Source of the DNA: an uncultured Pseudomonadota bacterium
Lineage (GTDB): Bacteria > Pseudomonadota > Gammaproteobacteria > Methylococcales > Methylomonadaceae
Direction: 5' to 3'
Assembly: GCA_903867225.1 (NCBI GenBank)
Contig: CAIPQN010000020.1
Span: 1 to 61,001 of the forward strand
Length of the DNA stretch: 61,001 bases
The notes under the pieces were generated by a model. The model had not been told where the DNA came from, ran no database searches, and saw only the letters and a list, made by a program, of their open reading frames with translations. The first letter of the stretch is position 1. Every line of letters starts with the position of its first letter. Below, piece after piece: positions 44,302 through 54,206 of this stretch. Made by a program: the position numbers and the translations under genes.

Positions 44302-46038
44302 ATGCAAAAAACCACAATAGAAATCTACAAACGACTACTCACTTACGTCAAACCACATCGAAAATTCTTTTTCATCAGCATAATTGGTTTTTTGGTGTAT
44401 TCCGCGACACAACCGCTGTTTGCCAAGATGATTCAAGAAATTATCGATACGTTGCAAGCGAAATCTCATGAAAAACTCTATTATTTGCCGTTGTTATTCA
44501 GTGGTTTGATTATCGTGCGTGGCATCGGGTCGTATTTTGGCAATTACTTTTTAGCCAAAGTGTCGTCGAACGTGATTCATTCACTGCGTTGCGAAATTTT
44601 TGAAAAATACACACAACTTCCCACCGCCCATTTCGATTCCAACAACAGCGGTTACATGATTTCGCGCATCACACATAACGTGAATCAAGTCGCGCAAGCC
44701 ACGACCGATGCCGTCCGAAAAGTGGTACAAGAAGGTTTGACCGCAGTTGGGTTGCTCGGTTATTTGTTTTACATGGATTGGCGATTGTCGCTGATTTTTT
44801 TGGTAATTACTCCGATTATTGCGTGGCTGGTACGTTACGTTAGCAAACGTCTTCGGATGCTCAGTAAAAAAATTCAAGAATCGATTGGCGACATGACGCA
44901 TATTACGTCTGAATTGGTAAATGGACATCGCGTGGTGCGTAGTTATGGCGGCGAAAATTATGAACGCCAACGTTTCATCGAAAGCAGCGAACACAATCGG
45001 CGGCAATCGTTGAAACTTATCAGCACTTCGGCGATTCATAATCAATTGATGCAACTGATTATTGCGATTGCGTTGGCAATTCTAATGTACGCGGCGTTAT
45101 TTTTTATGGAACAATCGAGCGTCGGTTCATTTGTCGGTTATTTAACGGCAGCGTTTTTATTGCCGCGTCCAATTCGCCAACTCAGCGATGCGAACAGCGA
45201 TATTCAACGCGGGATTGTTGCCGCAGAGTCGTTGTTTGAAGTGTTAGACGAAAAATCTGAAATCGACGATGGCATTTATAATGTGGCGCGTTGCCACGGT
45301 GATTTAGAATTTAAAAACGTGACGTTTTATTATGACGGCACAGAAGAATCGGCGTTAACCGATATTAGTTTTACCGCAAAAGCGGGCGAAACGATTGCGT
45401 TGGTTGGTGCGTCAGGTGGTGGTAAAAGTACGTTAGTAAATTTAGTGTCACGGTTTTATCGTTATAAACAAGGCGAAATTCTACTCGATGGCGTGAATAT
45501 TAACGCTTACCAATTGAACAATTTGCGCCAACAAATCGCGCTGGTGAATCAACAAGTGACGTTGTTTAACGATACGATTGCCAATAATATCGCTTACGGT
45601 GGTTTAGCGGGTGCAAGTCGTGAAGCTATTGAACAAGCAGCGACTGATGCGTATGCAATCGAATTTATCAACAAATTTGAAAACGGTTTGGATACTGAAA
45701 TTGGTGAAAATGGCGTGAAACTTTCAGGCGGTCAACGGCAACGTTTAGCGTTAGCGCGAGCGTTATTGAAAGACGCGCCATTGTTGATTTTGGACGAAGC
45801 GACTTCGGCATTGGACACCGAATCGGAGCGTTATATTCAAGCCGCGTTGCAAAAAGTCATGGGCAATCGCACCACGTTAGTTATCGCGCATCGTTTATCG
45901 ACGATTGAAAATGCGGATAAAATCTTGGTGATTGACGCAGGGCGCATTGTCGAAGAAGGCACGCATCGTGAATTATTGGCAAAAAATGGCGCGTACACTC
46001 GTTTGCACGCCATTCAATTCAAAGAAGAAGACAAATAA
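44302..46038 (+). CDS. msbA: Lipid A/phospholipid flippase MsbA (ABC exporter)
   Basis: MsbA moves core-lipid A from the inner to the outer leaflet of the inner membrane. A 578-residue half-transporter: six membrane helices (FFFISIIGFLVYSATQPLFAKMI at the start; MDWRLSLIFLVITPIIAWLVRYVSKRL) and a C-terminal ABC domain with GASGGGKST, LSGGQRQRLALARAL and LLILDEATSALD. MsbA is favoured over other exporters by overall sequence. It overlaps dnaQ by one base, an unusual partner that suggests a transcript spanning both. Confidence 0.92.
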   Translation: MQKTTIEIYKRLLTYVKPHRKFFFISIIGFLVYSATQPLFAKMIQEIIDTLQAKSHEKLYYLPLLFSGLIIVRGIGSYFGNYFLAKVSSNVIHSLRCEIFEKYTQLPTAHFDSNNSGYMISRITHNVNQVAQATTDAVRKVVQEGLTAVGLLGYLFYMDWRLSLIFLVITPIIAWLVRYVSKRLRMLSKKIQESIGDMTHITSELVNGHRVVRSYGGENYERQRFIESSEHNRRQSLKLISTSAIHNQLMQLIIAIALAILMYAALFFMEQSSVGSFVGYLTAAFLLPRPIRQLSDANSDIQRGIVAAESLFEVLDEKSEIDDGIYNVARCHGDLEFKNVTFYYDGTEESALTDISFTAKAGETIALVGASGGGKSTLVNLVSRFYRYKQGEILLDGVNINAYQLNNLRQQIALVNQQVTLFNDTIANNIAYGGLAGASREAIEQAATDAYAIEFINKFENGLDTEIGENGVKLSGGQRQRLALARALLKDAPLLILDEATSALDTESERYIQAALQKVMGNRTTLVIAHRLSTIENADKILVIDAGRIVEEGTHRELLAKNGAYTRLHAIQFKEEDK

Positions 46039-46751
46039 TGGAACACACACATGCAAATCGTTTAATCGTACTCGACACTGAAACCACTGGTTTAAGTACA
46101 AAAGATGGCAATCGAATTCTTGAAATTGGTTGTGTGGAATTGATTGATCGCCGTTTGACTGGCAACAATTTTCACGTTTATATCAATCCTGAACGTGACA
46201 GCGAAGAAGGTGCATTACGCGTTCATGGTTTGACGACGGCATTTTTATCCGATAAACCTAAATTTGCCGAGATTGCGAATACCTTTATCGATTATATTAA
46301 AGGCAGCGAGTTAATCATTCATAATGCGCCATTCGACGTAGGTTTTTTGAATTACGAATTGGTCGATTTGCTCAATCAGCAAGCGATTGAAACCTACTGC
46401 ATCGTTTTTGATACACTTGCTGACGCAAAAAAACGTCATCCCGCGCAACGCAATAATTTAGATGCGCTTTGCAAACGTTATGGCGTTGATAATTCAAATC
46501 GTGAATTACATGGCGCGTTGTTAGACGCGCAGATTCTCGCCGAAGTATTTTTGATGATGACGGGGGGACAGTTTTCGTTGATGAATGACAACGATACCAA
46601 CAATTCCAATGCAAATGTTTCAACTGAAAGTGTCGTCCGCACCTTAGAAAAAAATCGTTCGCCATTATTGGTTTTACGATGTGATGAAGAAGAATTACAA
46701 ATTCACGAAGTACGTTTAGATTCGATTAAGGAATGCTTGTGGCGGCAATAA
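46038..46751 (+). CDS. dnaQ: DNA polymerase III epsilon subunit (3'-5' proofreading exonuclease)
   Basis: Epsilon removes misincorporated bases during replication. The DEDDh exonuclease motifs are LDTETTGLS (Exo I, with the two acidic ligands), HNAPFDVGFLNYEL (Exo II) and HGALLDAQILAEV (Exo IIIe). The 237-residue length and C-terminal extension suit DnaQ rather than a short exonuclease. It starts at the last base of the msbA stop codon region (TAATG). No rnhA lies next to it, although those two often pair. Confidence 0.95.
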   Translation: MEHTHANRLIVLDTETTGLSTKDGNRILEIGCVELIDRRLTGNNFHVYINPERDSEEGALRVHGLTTAFLSDKPKFAEIANTFIDYIKGSELIIHNAPFDVGFLNYELVDLLNQQAIETYCIVFDTLADAKKRHPAQRNNLDALCKRYGVDNSNRELHGALLDAQILAEVFLMMTGGQFSLMNDNDTNNSNANVSTESVVRTLEKNRSPLLVLRCDEEELQIHEVRLDSIKECLWRQ

Positions 46752-46784
46752 CTATTAGTATTCGCTAAAAACTAAAGGTTTTAT

Positions 46785-48404
46785 ATGAACAATTCGTCAA
46801 AGATAACCATTGAAAAGAGCATTAATAAAAAGCGAGCAGATATTTCAAGTGATTTGCCTTTACGCAAATGGCTTTATAGTTGGCTGTTAGATCCAACTAT
46901 TGAAAATAATTACCAAAAAGATGTTGATTATTGGATTAGCACGCTAATTATTTTAAATTTGTTTATATTATTATTTGAGCATGTTCCTGTTATTTACGAG
47001 CCATATAAACATTTGTTTCATCTTTTTGATATGGTTTCAGTTTTTGTATTTACGCTGGAATACTTCACACGTTTATATTTGGCAGCAGAAGATCGAGAAT
47101 TTAAACAGAGTAAATCGCCTCGTTTAAAATATGTCATTAGTCCATTTGCGATTATAGACTTATTGTCAATCGCGCCATTTTACCTTCATGCAATTATTTC
47201 AATCGATTTACGAATGCTGCGTTCTTTACGATTGCTACGAATTCTTAAATTATTCCGCGTTTTAGTTCCAGCATACAAAGAATTTTCGTTAGCAAATAGG
47301 GGGCGTACATTTCGTCAAAAAATACACGCATTGGTGTTTCCAAGTATGTATGGCGGGCAGCTACAAAGTTTGTTTGATTATTTGATTGTATTTTTAGTCA
47401 CTGTATCTGTTGTTGCCGTTATATTAGAATCTGTTCAAGCAATTCACTATCTTTTTAACATTCACTTTATTGTTTTGAATACGGTCGCTGTTGCCATTTT
47501 TACGACAGAATACTGTATGCGTATTTATTCCTGCGTAGAAGAACCAGAGTTTGAAAGACCCATTTTAGGACGCTTTCAACAAGCAAAAACGGGGTCATCT
47601 ATAATCGATTTGCTTGCCATTTTGCCATTTTTTCTTGAGGTATTCCTTCACCACTTATTTGATTTACGATTTATTCGGGTATTCAGATTATTACGATTAC
47701 TTAAATTAACGCGTTATACAAATGCGACTTCAACACTAACAATCGTTGTAGGACGGGAATGGCCGGTATTAGTTACGTCTGCGTTTATTATGATGTTGCT
47801 TGTAATTCTTACCGCCAGTTTGGGCTATTTGTTTGAACACGAGGCGCAACCCGATAAATTTGAAAATATCCCTCAATCGATTTATTGGGCAGTGATTACA
47901 TTAGGTTCCGTGGGATACGGTGATATATCGCCAATCACTCCGTTGGGGCGAATTATGACCATCATTCTTGCTCTTTTAGGGATTGGTATTTTTGCAATTC
48001 CTGCCGCATTACTATCTTCTGCTTTTACAGATCAGCTGCGTATCGATCGTGAAGCTCTCAAAAATGAACTTTACGATATGCTCGCAGACGGTGTTATTTC
48101 TGCTGAAGAGGCTGATATTATTAACAGAGAAGCAAAAAGACTTCATTTAAATGAGGACGAAGTTCAACGATTGATTGAAAAAGCAAGATACGATCGAGAG
48201 TTAAAAGATGATGTTTCTGGATTACCCTTGCATAAAATAGCAGCAACATCAGAACATGCGGTTGAACACTTTAAAACGTTAATGTCACAAGTTAAACAAT
48301 TAGGAATAATGACTAATAAAGAAAACTTTGAAATTGCAGCATTAAAGAATGCTCGTTTAAGTTCACAAGAGCTTGAGTTGTGGCATTTGATTAACAAAAT
48401 GTAA
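46785..48404 (+). CDS. Potassium channel with two voltage-sensor domains and one pore
   Basis: The 539-residue protein has an N-terminal four-helix voltage-sensor domain (S1 49-66; S2 77-100 with FTLEYFTRLY; S3 121-137; S4 143-158 with charges R143, R146, R149, R152, K155, R158), then a second complete one (S1 199-216; S2 226-250 with FTTEYCMRIY; S3 271-287; S4 R295-R310 with the same spacing). Only the second is followed by a pore, with selectivity filter TLGSVGYGD at 372-380 and S6 383-411. The C-terminal 120 residues are soluble and helical (LADGVISAEEADIINREAKRL). Two in-tandem sensors before a single pore are rare in bacterial channels. It follows dnaQ by 33 bp and ends at a strong terminator. 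Confidence 0.85.
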   Translation: MNNSSKITIEKSINKKRADISSDLPLRKWLYSWLLDPTIENNYQKDVDYWISTLIILNLFILLFEHVPVIYEPYKHLFHLFDMVSVFVFTLEYFTRLYLAAEDREFKQSKSPRLKYVISPFAIIDLLSIAPFYLHAIISIDLRMLRSLRLLRILKLFRVLVPAYKEFSLANRGRTFRQKIHALVFPSMYGGQLQSLFDYLIVFLVTVSVVAVILESVQAIHYLFNIHFIVLNTVAVAIFTTEYCMRIYSCVEEPEFERPILGRFQQAKTGSSIIDLLAILPFFLEVFLHHLFDLRFIRVFRLLRLLKLTRYTNATSTLTIVVGREWPVLVTSAFIMMLLVILTASLGYLFEHEAQPDKFENIPQSIYWAVITLGSVGYGDISPITPLGRIMTIILALLGIGIFAIPAALLSSAFTDQLRIDREALKNELYDMLADGVISAEEADIINREAKRLHLNEDEVQRLIEKARYDRELKDDVSGLPLHKIAATSEHAVEHFKTLMSQVKQLGIMTNKENFEIAALKNARLSSQELELWHLINKM

Positions 48405-48418
48405 GCTGATCATTCTAA

Positions 48419-48458
48419 AAAACCGCCCTTTGATGAAACACGAAGGGCGGTTTTTTTG
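48419..48458. terminator. Bidirectional terminator between channel gene and edd
   Basis: AACCGCCCTT (48421-48430) pairs with AAGGGCGGTT (48443-48452), followed by T7 on the plus strand; A4 lies on the other side. It separates two convergent genes. Confidence 0.9.
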
Positions 48459-48467
48459 GTTAAAAAC

Positions 48468-50288
48468 TTAATCCACCGCAAACAAATTCGACGCACCCGT
48501 TTCAGCAGAAGATGCACCTAAACGAAAATGTCCAAACATTTCACGTCCCATGCCCATGTGATGATTATGAGCGGTATTCGGTGCAGGGATTCTCGCGTTA
48601 AATTCGTCATCATCCATGACAACGTTAATGTCGCCAGTCTGTAAATTCAACGAAATAATATCGCCGTTATGTACTTTTGCTAAAGGTCCACCAACTTCAC
48701 ATTCTGGACATAAATGAATCACCGATGGCACTTTGCCTGATGCTCCAGACATTCGACCATCTGTCACTAAAGCGACTTTAAAACCTTTGTCTTGTAAGAC
48801 ACCCATTGGCGGCGTGAGTTTGTGTAATTCTGGCATTCCATTCGCTCTTGGACCTTGAAAACGAATCACTGCGACAAAATCTTTTTCCAACTCGCCACGT
48901 CTAAATGCTGCTAAGAAATCTTCTTGATCATCGAACACCACTGCAGGTGCTTGCACGATTTGATGTTCTGGTGCAAGTGCAGAAAGTTTGGTTACACCAC
49001 GACCCAAATTCCCTTTCATAACGTGCAACCCACCACTTACTGCAAAAGGTGCTTCAACAGTGCTTAACACATGCAAATCTAAAGGTGCTTTTGGCACGGC
49101 TTCCCAAACTAATTTGTTGTCGATTAAACGTGGTTCTTGGCAATAATTTGTCATGCCGCGTTTATTCGCGATTGCCAATGTATCTTCGTGCAACAAATCG
49201 TTATGCAACAATTCTTGAATTAAAAAGCCCATGCCGCCTGCTGCGTGAAAATGATTCACGTCAGCCGAACCGTTTGGATACACTTTTGCCAGCAATGGAA
49301 TTACTTTTGACAATTTATCAAAATCGTCCCAATTCAAGTTAATTCCAGATGCACGGGCAATCGCAATTAAGTGCATCGTATGATTAGTCGAACCACCCGT
49401 TGCAAGCAAACCTATGACTGCATTTACAATCGCTTTTTCATCTACGACGTGTGCGACAGGACGGTAATCGTCACCCATCGAAGTAAATTTCAAAATTTGA
49501 CGTGACGCTTCTCTAGTTAATTCATCACGCAATGGTGTGTATGGATTCACAAATGAACTACCTGGCAAATGCAATCCCATCATTTCCATCATCATTTGAT
49601 TGGTATTTGCTGTGCCGTAGAAAGTACAGGTTCCTGCACTGTGATAAGACGCAGCTTCCGCCGCTAATAATTCTTCGCGTCCAATTTCACCTAGTGCATA
49701 TCTTTGACGTGCTTGAGCTTTTTCTTTGTTAGAAATCCCGCTTGGCATTGGTCCTGCTGGAATGAAAATCGCAGGTAAATGTCCAAAACTCAATGCACCA
49801 ATCAATAAACCAGGCACAATTTTGTCGCACACACCTAAAAATAATGCGCCATCAAACATATTGTGACTTAACCCAATCGCTGTCGTCATCGCAATTAAAT
49901 CGCGACTAAACAATGATAATTCCATCCCAGGTTGACCTTGTGTAATGCCATCGCACATAGCGGGAACGCCCGCCGCTACTTGTGCTACGCCACCCGCTTC
50001 ATAAATTGCTGCCTTAATTAAATCAGGCGTATCTTTGTACGGTTGATGTGCTGACAACATATCGTTGTAAGAGGTAATAATGGCGATATTTGGTTTTTTG
50101 TTAGCGGTTAAATCCGCTTTTTCTTCTGAACTACACGCAGCAAAACCGTGTGCTAAATTGGCACACCCCATCCCAACACGTTGTGGTGATTTTTTAGCGT
50201 AAGTTTCAATATATTTTAAATATGCAGAACGAGTGACATGACTACGTTCAATAATTTCATTGGTAACGCTTTGAATAACGGGATTCAT
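48468..50288 (-). CDS. edd: Phosphogluconate dehydratase
   Basis: Edd converts 6-phosphogluconate to 2-keto-3-deoxy-6-phosphogluconate in the Entner-Doudoroff pathway. The 606-residue IlvD/Edd protein has [34 protein letters not shown] (Fe-S ligand Cys), [29 protein letters not shown] and [16 protein letters not shown]. IlvD would be shorter here and lack AHGFAACS. It complements zwf at 8707; eda is not seen in the window. AGAGGA gives a good ribosome site; a TATAAT-like -10 lies at 50329-50334 on the minus strand. Confidence 0.96.
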   Translation of the reverse strand: MNPVIQSVTNEIIERSHVTRSAYLKYIETYAKKSPQRVGMGCANLAHGFAACSSEEKADLTANKKPNIAIITSYNDMLSAHQPYKDTPDLIKAAIYEAGGVAQVAAGVPAMCDGITQGQPGMELSLFSRDLIAMTTAIGLSHNMFDGALFLGVCDKIVPGLLIGALSFGHLPAIFIPAGPMPSGISNKEKAQARQRYALGEIGREELLAAEAASYHSAGTCTFYGTANTNQMMMEMMGLHLPGSSFVNPYTPLRDELTREASRQILKFTSMGDDYRPVAHVVDEKAIVNAVIGLLATGGSTNHTMHLIAIARASGINLNWDDFDKLSKVIPLLAKVYPNGSADVNHFHAAGGMGFLIQELLHNDLLHEDTLAIANKRGMTNYCQEPRLIDNKLVWEAVPKAPLDLHVLSTVEAPFAVSGGLHVMKGNLGRGVTKLSALAPEHQIVQAPAVVFDDQEDFLAAFRRGELEKDFVAVIRFQGPRANGMPELHKLTPPMGVLQDKGFKVALVTDGRMSGASGKVPSVIHLCPECEVGGPLAKVHNGDIISLNLQTGDINVVMDDDEFNARIPAPNTAHNHHMGMGREMFGHFRLGASSAETGASNLFAVD

Positions 50289-50501
50289 ATTATTTCCTCT
50301 GATTTTTTAGTTATAAGTACCATCGATTATTATAGTACAAAGAAAGCTGCTTTTCTGAAAAGGGCTTTTTTACAGTGATTCTCATTATGAAATCGGTGGT
50401 ATTTTATTCTCGACGACCATTAAATTCGGTCATTTTGATAGATTTTTAATGAGGTAGCCCTAGATTTGACGCTTACACCTGTTTCAATATATCATTAACA
50501 A
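50289..50501. other. Divergent intergenic region edd/yceD
   Basis: This 213-bp stretch holds the promoters of two divergent genes. For edd a TATAAT (50334-50329, minus strand) is visible without a clear -35. For yceD nothing consensus-like was found. No other gene fits here. Confidence 0.4.
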
Positions 50502-51026
50502 ATGCAAAATCGACTTCCAGAAATCATTGATCCCACACATCTTGCCGATAAACGCGGCGAATTACACGGACAAATTCCAATCAAACACCTAACCCGTTTG
50601 AGTGAAAAACTCGTCAATGACGATGATGTTGTGACAGTTAATCTCTATTTTGGGCGCGAAGGTCGCACACCAAAAATTGATGGTAGTTTAAAAGCAACTT
50701 TGCAGCTTGAATGTCAAAACTGCTTACAAGGTGTTGAATTTGAAATCGATCATAAAGTGAACTTAGGTGTTGTTATTACATTTGAACAAGTAGAACGATT
50801 ACCTGAAGAGCTTGAACCTTTGTTGCTCGAAGAAGAAACCATACCGTTAATCACGCTTGTTGAAGACGAATTATTATTGCATTTACCCGATTATCCGAAA
50901 CATTCGCATGATTGCATGATTGGTAATGCAATTAAAAAACATACTGTTGCTTTTGATGAAGCAGCCAGCAAAAAACCTAATCCTTTTTCCGTTTTAGCCA
51001 ATTTAAAATCCACTGGAGAATCCTAA
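50502..51026 (+). CDS. yceD: YceD/DUF177 family protein (23S rRNA accumulation)
   Basis: YceD is needed for normal 23S rRNA levels and stands before rpmF in most bacteria. The 174-residue protein has the family centre [25 protein letters not shown] with a CxxC pair and the acidic segment [30 protein letters not shown]. Its stop codon overlaps the ATG of rpmF by one base. Confidence 0.92.
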   Translation: MQNRLPEIIDPTHLADKRGELHGQIPIKHLTRLSEKLVNDDDVVTVNLYFGREGRTPKIDGSLKATLQLECQNCLQGVEFEIDHKVNLGVVITFEQVERLPEELEPLLLEEETIPLITLVEDELLLHLPDYPKHSHDCMIGNAIKKHTVAFDEAASKKPNPFSVLANLKSTGES

Positions 51027-51211
51027 TGGCAGTACAAAAGAGTAAAGTTACACGTTCAAGACGCGGTCAACGTCGTTCACATGACGCATTAACTGCAAAA
51101 ACTATCTCTACAGACCCAATCACAGGTGAAATGCACTTACGTCACCACATGACCCCCGATGGTTATTTCAAAGGTCGTTTAATTGTTGGTTCGGCTGTTG
51201 AAGTTGACTAA
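51026..51211 (+). CDS. rpmF: 50S ribosomal protein L32
   Basis: A 61-residue basic protein: [22 protein letters not shown] and [21 protein letters not shown], the standard bacterial L32 sequence without zinc-binding cysteines. A GGAGAA ribosome site lies inside the end of yceD. The yceD-rpmF pair heads the fatty-acid cluster as in E. coli. Confidence 0.97.
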   Translation: MAVQKSKVTRSRRGQRRSHDALTAKTISTDPITGEMHLRHHMTPDGYFKGRLIVGSAVEVD

Positions 51212-51240
51212 GCGTTACAACTAAGCGAACAAAACAAAAT

Positions 51241-51275
51241 GCCGAATCAGAGTTTTTCTGATTCGGCTTCTTTTT
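51241..51275 (+). terminator. Terminator or attenuator between rpmF and plsX
   Basis: GCCGAATCAGA (51241-51251) pairs with TCTGATTCGGC (51257-51267), 11 bp with a 5-nt loop, followed by TTCTTTTT. It would reduce read-through from rpmF into plsX, separating ribosomal from lipid gene expression. Confidence 0.88.
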
Positions 51276-51300
51276 ATGCACTACGGAGCGATTGGTCAGC

Positions 51301-52329
51301 GTGAGTTTAACTATTTCCATTGATGCGATGGGCGGCGATTTCGGGGTTGATGTTACCGTTCCCGCGTCATTAGCCCGATTACAAGAAAATCCAGCCCTAA
51401 CCCTCGTTCTAGTGGGTGATGAAACTATTTTGAATCCGTTGCTGGCGCAAGCCTTGCCGCTTTACGGCGAACGGTTACAAGTTCAACACGCTTCCCAAAC
51501 TGTGGACATGGACGAATCCCCCGCCAAAGCCCTCAAAAATAAAAAAGATTCCTCGATGCGCGTGGCGATTAACTTGGTTCGCGACGGGCGTGCCGATGCC
51601 TGCGTCAGTGCAGGCAATACTGGCGCGTTAATGGCGACTGCGCGATTCGTGTTAAAAATGTTAGTCGGCATCGATCGCCCCGCCATTATTTCCACGTTGC
51701 CGTCGATTCACGGACACACCCACGTTTTGGATTTAGGCGCGAATGTCGATTGCACCGCCGAGCATTTATTTCAATTCGCCGTCATGGGCAACGAACTCGT
51801 GAAAGCGATTGAAGGCATTGAAAGCCCGCGTGTTGGCTTGCTGAACATTGGCGAAGAAGATATGAAAGGCAATGAACAAGTCAAAACTGCCGCCAAATTA
51901 TTAGAAGATTCGCACCTCAATTACATCGGTTACGTCGAAGGAAATTCCATCAACGCGGGAAATATCAAAGTCGATTTGATTGTCTGTGATGGTTTTGTCG
52001 GAAATGTGTCGTTGAAATCCATCGAAGGCGCGGCAAAAATGATTGCCACCACGTTGAAAGAATCATTTTCCAAAAATTGGTTGACCAAATTTGCAGCAGT
52101 CGTTGCGTATCCCGTGTTAAAAAGTTTCAAAAATCGCATTGACCCACGTTTATACAATGGCGCAAGTTTTCTAGGCTTGCGTGGCTTAGTGATTAAAAGT
52201 CATGGCGGCGCAGACGTGTTAGCGTTCAAAACTGCAATCAAATTAGCGGAAGTCGAAGTGCAACAAAACGTTATTCAAAAAATCACCGAACAAGTCGAAG
52301 CGACTTTAGCACAGCGAGTTGCCTTATGA
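51301..52329 (+). CDS. plsX: Phosphate acyltransferase PlsX
   Basis: PlsX makes acyl-phosphate from acyl-ACP for phospholipid synthesis. The N-terminus [33 protein letters not shown]-like ([31 protein letters not shown]) and IDRPAI motifs identify it. I start at GTG 51301, which puts the conserved ISIDAMGG close to the N-terminus; a TTG nine bases earlier is closer to GGAG and may be used instead. The end overlaps fabH by four bases. Confidence 0.95.
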   Translation: MSLTISIDAMGGDFGVDVTVPASLARLQENPALTLVLVGDETILNPLLAQALPLYGERLQVQHASQTVDMDESPAKALKNKKDSSMRVAINLVRDGRADACVSAGNTGALMATARFVLKMLVGIDRPAIISTLPSIHGHTHVLDLGANVDCTAEHLFQFAVMGNELVKAIEGIESPRVGLLNIGEEDMKGNEQVKTAAKLLEDSHLNYIGYVEGNSINAGNIKVDLIVCDGFVGNVSLKSIEGAAKMIATTLKESFSKNWLTKFAAVVAYPVLKSFKNRIDPRLYNGASFLGLRGLVIKSHGGADVLAFKTAIKLAEVEVQQNVIQKITEQVEATLAQRVAL

Positions 52330-53288
52330 GCCGTCACACAAAAATTATTGGTACAGGCGGCTATTTGCCTGAAAACATCGTCACAAATCAGCAACTCGCG
52401 GAACGTGTCGAAACCTCCGACGAATGGATTTTTGAACGCACAGGAATTCGGAGTCGTTGCATTGTTGCCGCTCACGAAACCGCCGCAAGCATGGCAGAAA
52501 TCGCAGCGCGTCAAGCAATTGAAGCCGCGCAAATCGAACCGAATGATATTGATTTAATTATTGTCGCGACGGGAACACCCGATAACGTTTATCCCAGCAC
52601 CGCGTGTTTGTTGCAACATCGTTTAGGCGTGACAGGCGGCGTGGCGTTTGATATTCAAGCTGCGTGTTCAGGTTCAATTTTTGCGTTAAGTATCGCCGAC
52701 CAATACATCAAATCAGGCGCGGCAAAAACCGTGTTAATCGTGGGTTCAGAAGTCTGTTCACGAATTGTCGATTGGACAGATCGCGGCACTTGTATTTTGT
52801 TTGGTGACGGCGCAGGCGCAATGTTGTTGCAGGCTTCCACCGAAGTCGGCGTGTTATCGACGCACATTCATTCCGATGGTCAATATGAAGATTTGTTAAA
52901 TTGCCCCAACCCACAAGCGATGGGCGATGACGAATCATTGGGCTACATTGCGATGCGTGGAAATGAAGTGTTTAAAGTCGCGGTAAATACGTTGGGACGC
53001 ATTGTTGATGAAACGCTCGAAGCGCACAACATGGATAAATCTGAAATTGATTGGCTTGTACCGCATCAAGCGAACATTCGGATTATCGCGGCGACAGCAA
53101 AAAAATTAAAAATGTCTATGGAACAAGTGGTTGTGACGCTCGAAACACAAGGCAATACGTCGTCTGCGTCGGTTTTGTTGGCGTTCAATGAAGCGGTGCG
53201 TGACGGTCGAATTCAACGCGGTCAAACGGTGTTGCTTGAAGCCTTTGGGGCGGGATTTACTTGGGGTTCAGCGTTGGTTCGGTATTAA
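52326..53288 (+). CDS. fabH: 3-oxoacyl-ACP synthase III
   Basis: FabH condenses acetyl-CoA with malonyl-ACP to begin fatty-acid synthesis. The 320-residue thiolase-fold enzyme has [13 protein letters not shown] at the start, the nucleophile in [14 protein letters not shown], His in [11 protein letters not shown] and Asn in [10 protein letters not shown]. It overlaps plsX by four bases. Downstream fabD is displaced by about 900 bp through insertion of three small genes. Confidence 0.97.
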   Translation: MSRHTKIIGTGGYLPENIVTNQQLAERVETSDEWIFERTGIRSRCIVAAHETAASMAEIAARQAIEAAQIEPNDIDLIIVATGTPDNVYPSTACLLQHRLGVTGGVAFDIQAACSGSIFALSIADQYIKSGAAKTVLIVGSEVCSRIVDWTDRGTCILFGDGAGAMLLQASTEVGVLSTHIHSDGQYEDLLNCPNPQAMGDDESLGYIAMRGNEVFKVAVNTLGRIVDETLEAHNMDKSEIDWLVPHQANIRIIAATAKKLKMSMEQVVVTLETQGNTSSASVLLAFNEAVRDGRIQRGQTVLLEAFGAGFTWGSALVRY

Positions 53289-53306
53289 ATTTTTCTGGGG
53301 AGTTAA

Positions 53307-53630
53307 ATGAAAACGTGTAGTAAGTGCTATGAGAGCAAGCCACTCGCTGAATTCAGTGATATTGTGAAACGAGGTAAGCCTTACAAGGTAGCTCAATGCC
53401 GTTCCTGCGTTAGGACTTACCAGAAGGCTATTTTGGACGCTAACCCAGAAAGGCGTAAGGAGTACAACCATACAAATTCCTCTGAAATTTCTCGATTAGA
53501 ATGGAAGGAACGAAATAAAGATAAGGTTACTGCAACTGCAAAAGCATATCGAGAAGCCAATCGTGACAAGATAAATGCAAGAAAAAGGGAATTACGAGCA
53601 AGAAAAAAGGCTGCTACAGATACGAATTGA
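53307..53630 (+). CDS. Small zinc-finger protein with basic tail
   Basis: A 107-residue protein starting MKTCSKCYESKPLAEF, with CxxC pairs at Cys4/Cys7 and Cys31/Cys34 (AQCRSCVRTYQK) forming a likely treble-clef or zinc ribbon. The following part is highly basic and helical (YREANRDKINARKRELRARKK). Similar small proteins are common in phages and near HNH endonucleases, but no HNH core is visible. It lies 18 bp after fabH and before the toxin-antitoxin pair, within the fatty-acid operon, so it appears to be cargo. Confidence 0.75.
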   Translation: MKTCSKCYESKPLAEFSDIVKRGKPYKVAQCRSCVRTYQKAILDANPERRKEYNHTNSSEISRLEWKERNKDKVTATAKAYREANRDKINARKRELRARKKAATDTN

Positions 53631-53667
53631 TTTTGTTTTGAAATTTTGATTTTTTGGAGGTTTTACG

Positions 53668-53925
53668 ATGGACGCAATTAGCTACACACAAGCACGCAAT
53701 TCCTTATCAGCCGTGATGGCGCGTGTGACAGAAAATCACGAACCTTTAATTATTACGCCGCGCAAAGGCAAAGCCACGGTTTTGATGGCGTTGGAAGATT
53801 TTAATGCTTGGCAAGAAACCACTTATCTCACACGCTCCCCAGCCAATGCCGCTGATTTGTTGGAAGCAGTTAAAGAAATTGCAGAACGCCGTAATTTAAT
53901 CGAGCGTGAGTTAATCGAAGCATGA
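53668..53925 (+). CDS. yefM: Antitoxin of the Phd/YefM family
   Basis: The 85-residue protein begins MDAISYTQARNSLSAVMARVTENHEPLIITPRKG and continues with LMALEDFNAWQETTYLTRSPANA, the standard YefM sequence: an N-terminal dimer and DNA-binding part and a C-terminal toxin-binding tail. YefM neutralises YoeB and autorepresses the pair. A strong GGAGG ribosome site precedes it. The stop overlaps the toxin start (ATGA). Confidence 0.95.
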   Translation: MDAISYTQARNSLSAVMARVTENHEPLIITPRKGKATVLMALEDFNAWQETTYLTRSPANAADLLEAVKEIAERRNLIERELIEA

Positions 53926-54173
53926 TTTCTTTTCGTGAACGCGCTTGGGATGATTACCTGTTTTGGCAACAAACCAACAAAGCCATTCATAAGCGCATCA
54001 ATTTGTTGATTAAAGATATTCAACGAAATCCATTTGAAGGCATTGGCAAACCTGAACCATTGAAATATGAATTTAGTGGTTTTTGGTCACGTCGAATTGA
54101 TGATGAGCATCGGTTGGTTTACACGTTTATTGATGACAATCTGATTATTGTTCAGTGTCGTTACCATTACTGA
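53922..54173 (+). CDS. yoeB: YoeB-type mRNA interferase toxin
   Basis: An 83-residue RelE-fold toxin: FRERAWDDYLFWQ, INLLIKDIQRNPFEGIGKPEPLKYEFSGFWSRRIDDEHRLVY and CRYHY. The catalytic residues of E. coli YoeB (Glu46, Arg65, His83, Tyr84) correspond to Glu45, Arg64, His82 and Tyr83 here, so it looks active. YoeB cuts mRNA at the ribosome A site. It is coupled to yefM and sits 33 bp before fabD. Confidence 0.96.
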   Translation: MISFRERAWDDYLFWQQTNKAIHKRINLLIKDIQRNPFEGIGKPEPLKYEFSGFWSRRIDDEHRLVYTFIDDNLIIVQCRYHY

Positions 54174-54206
54174 TTTCACTTTTACCTTTTTAAACATTTC
54201 AAAAAC

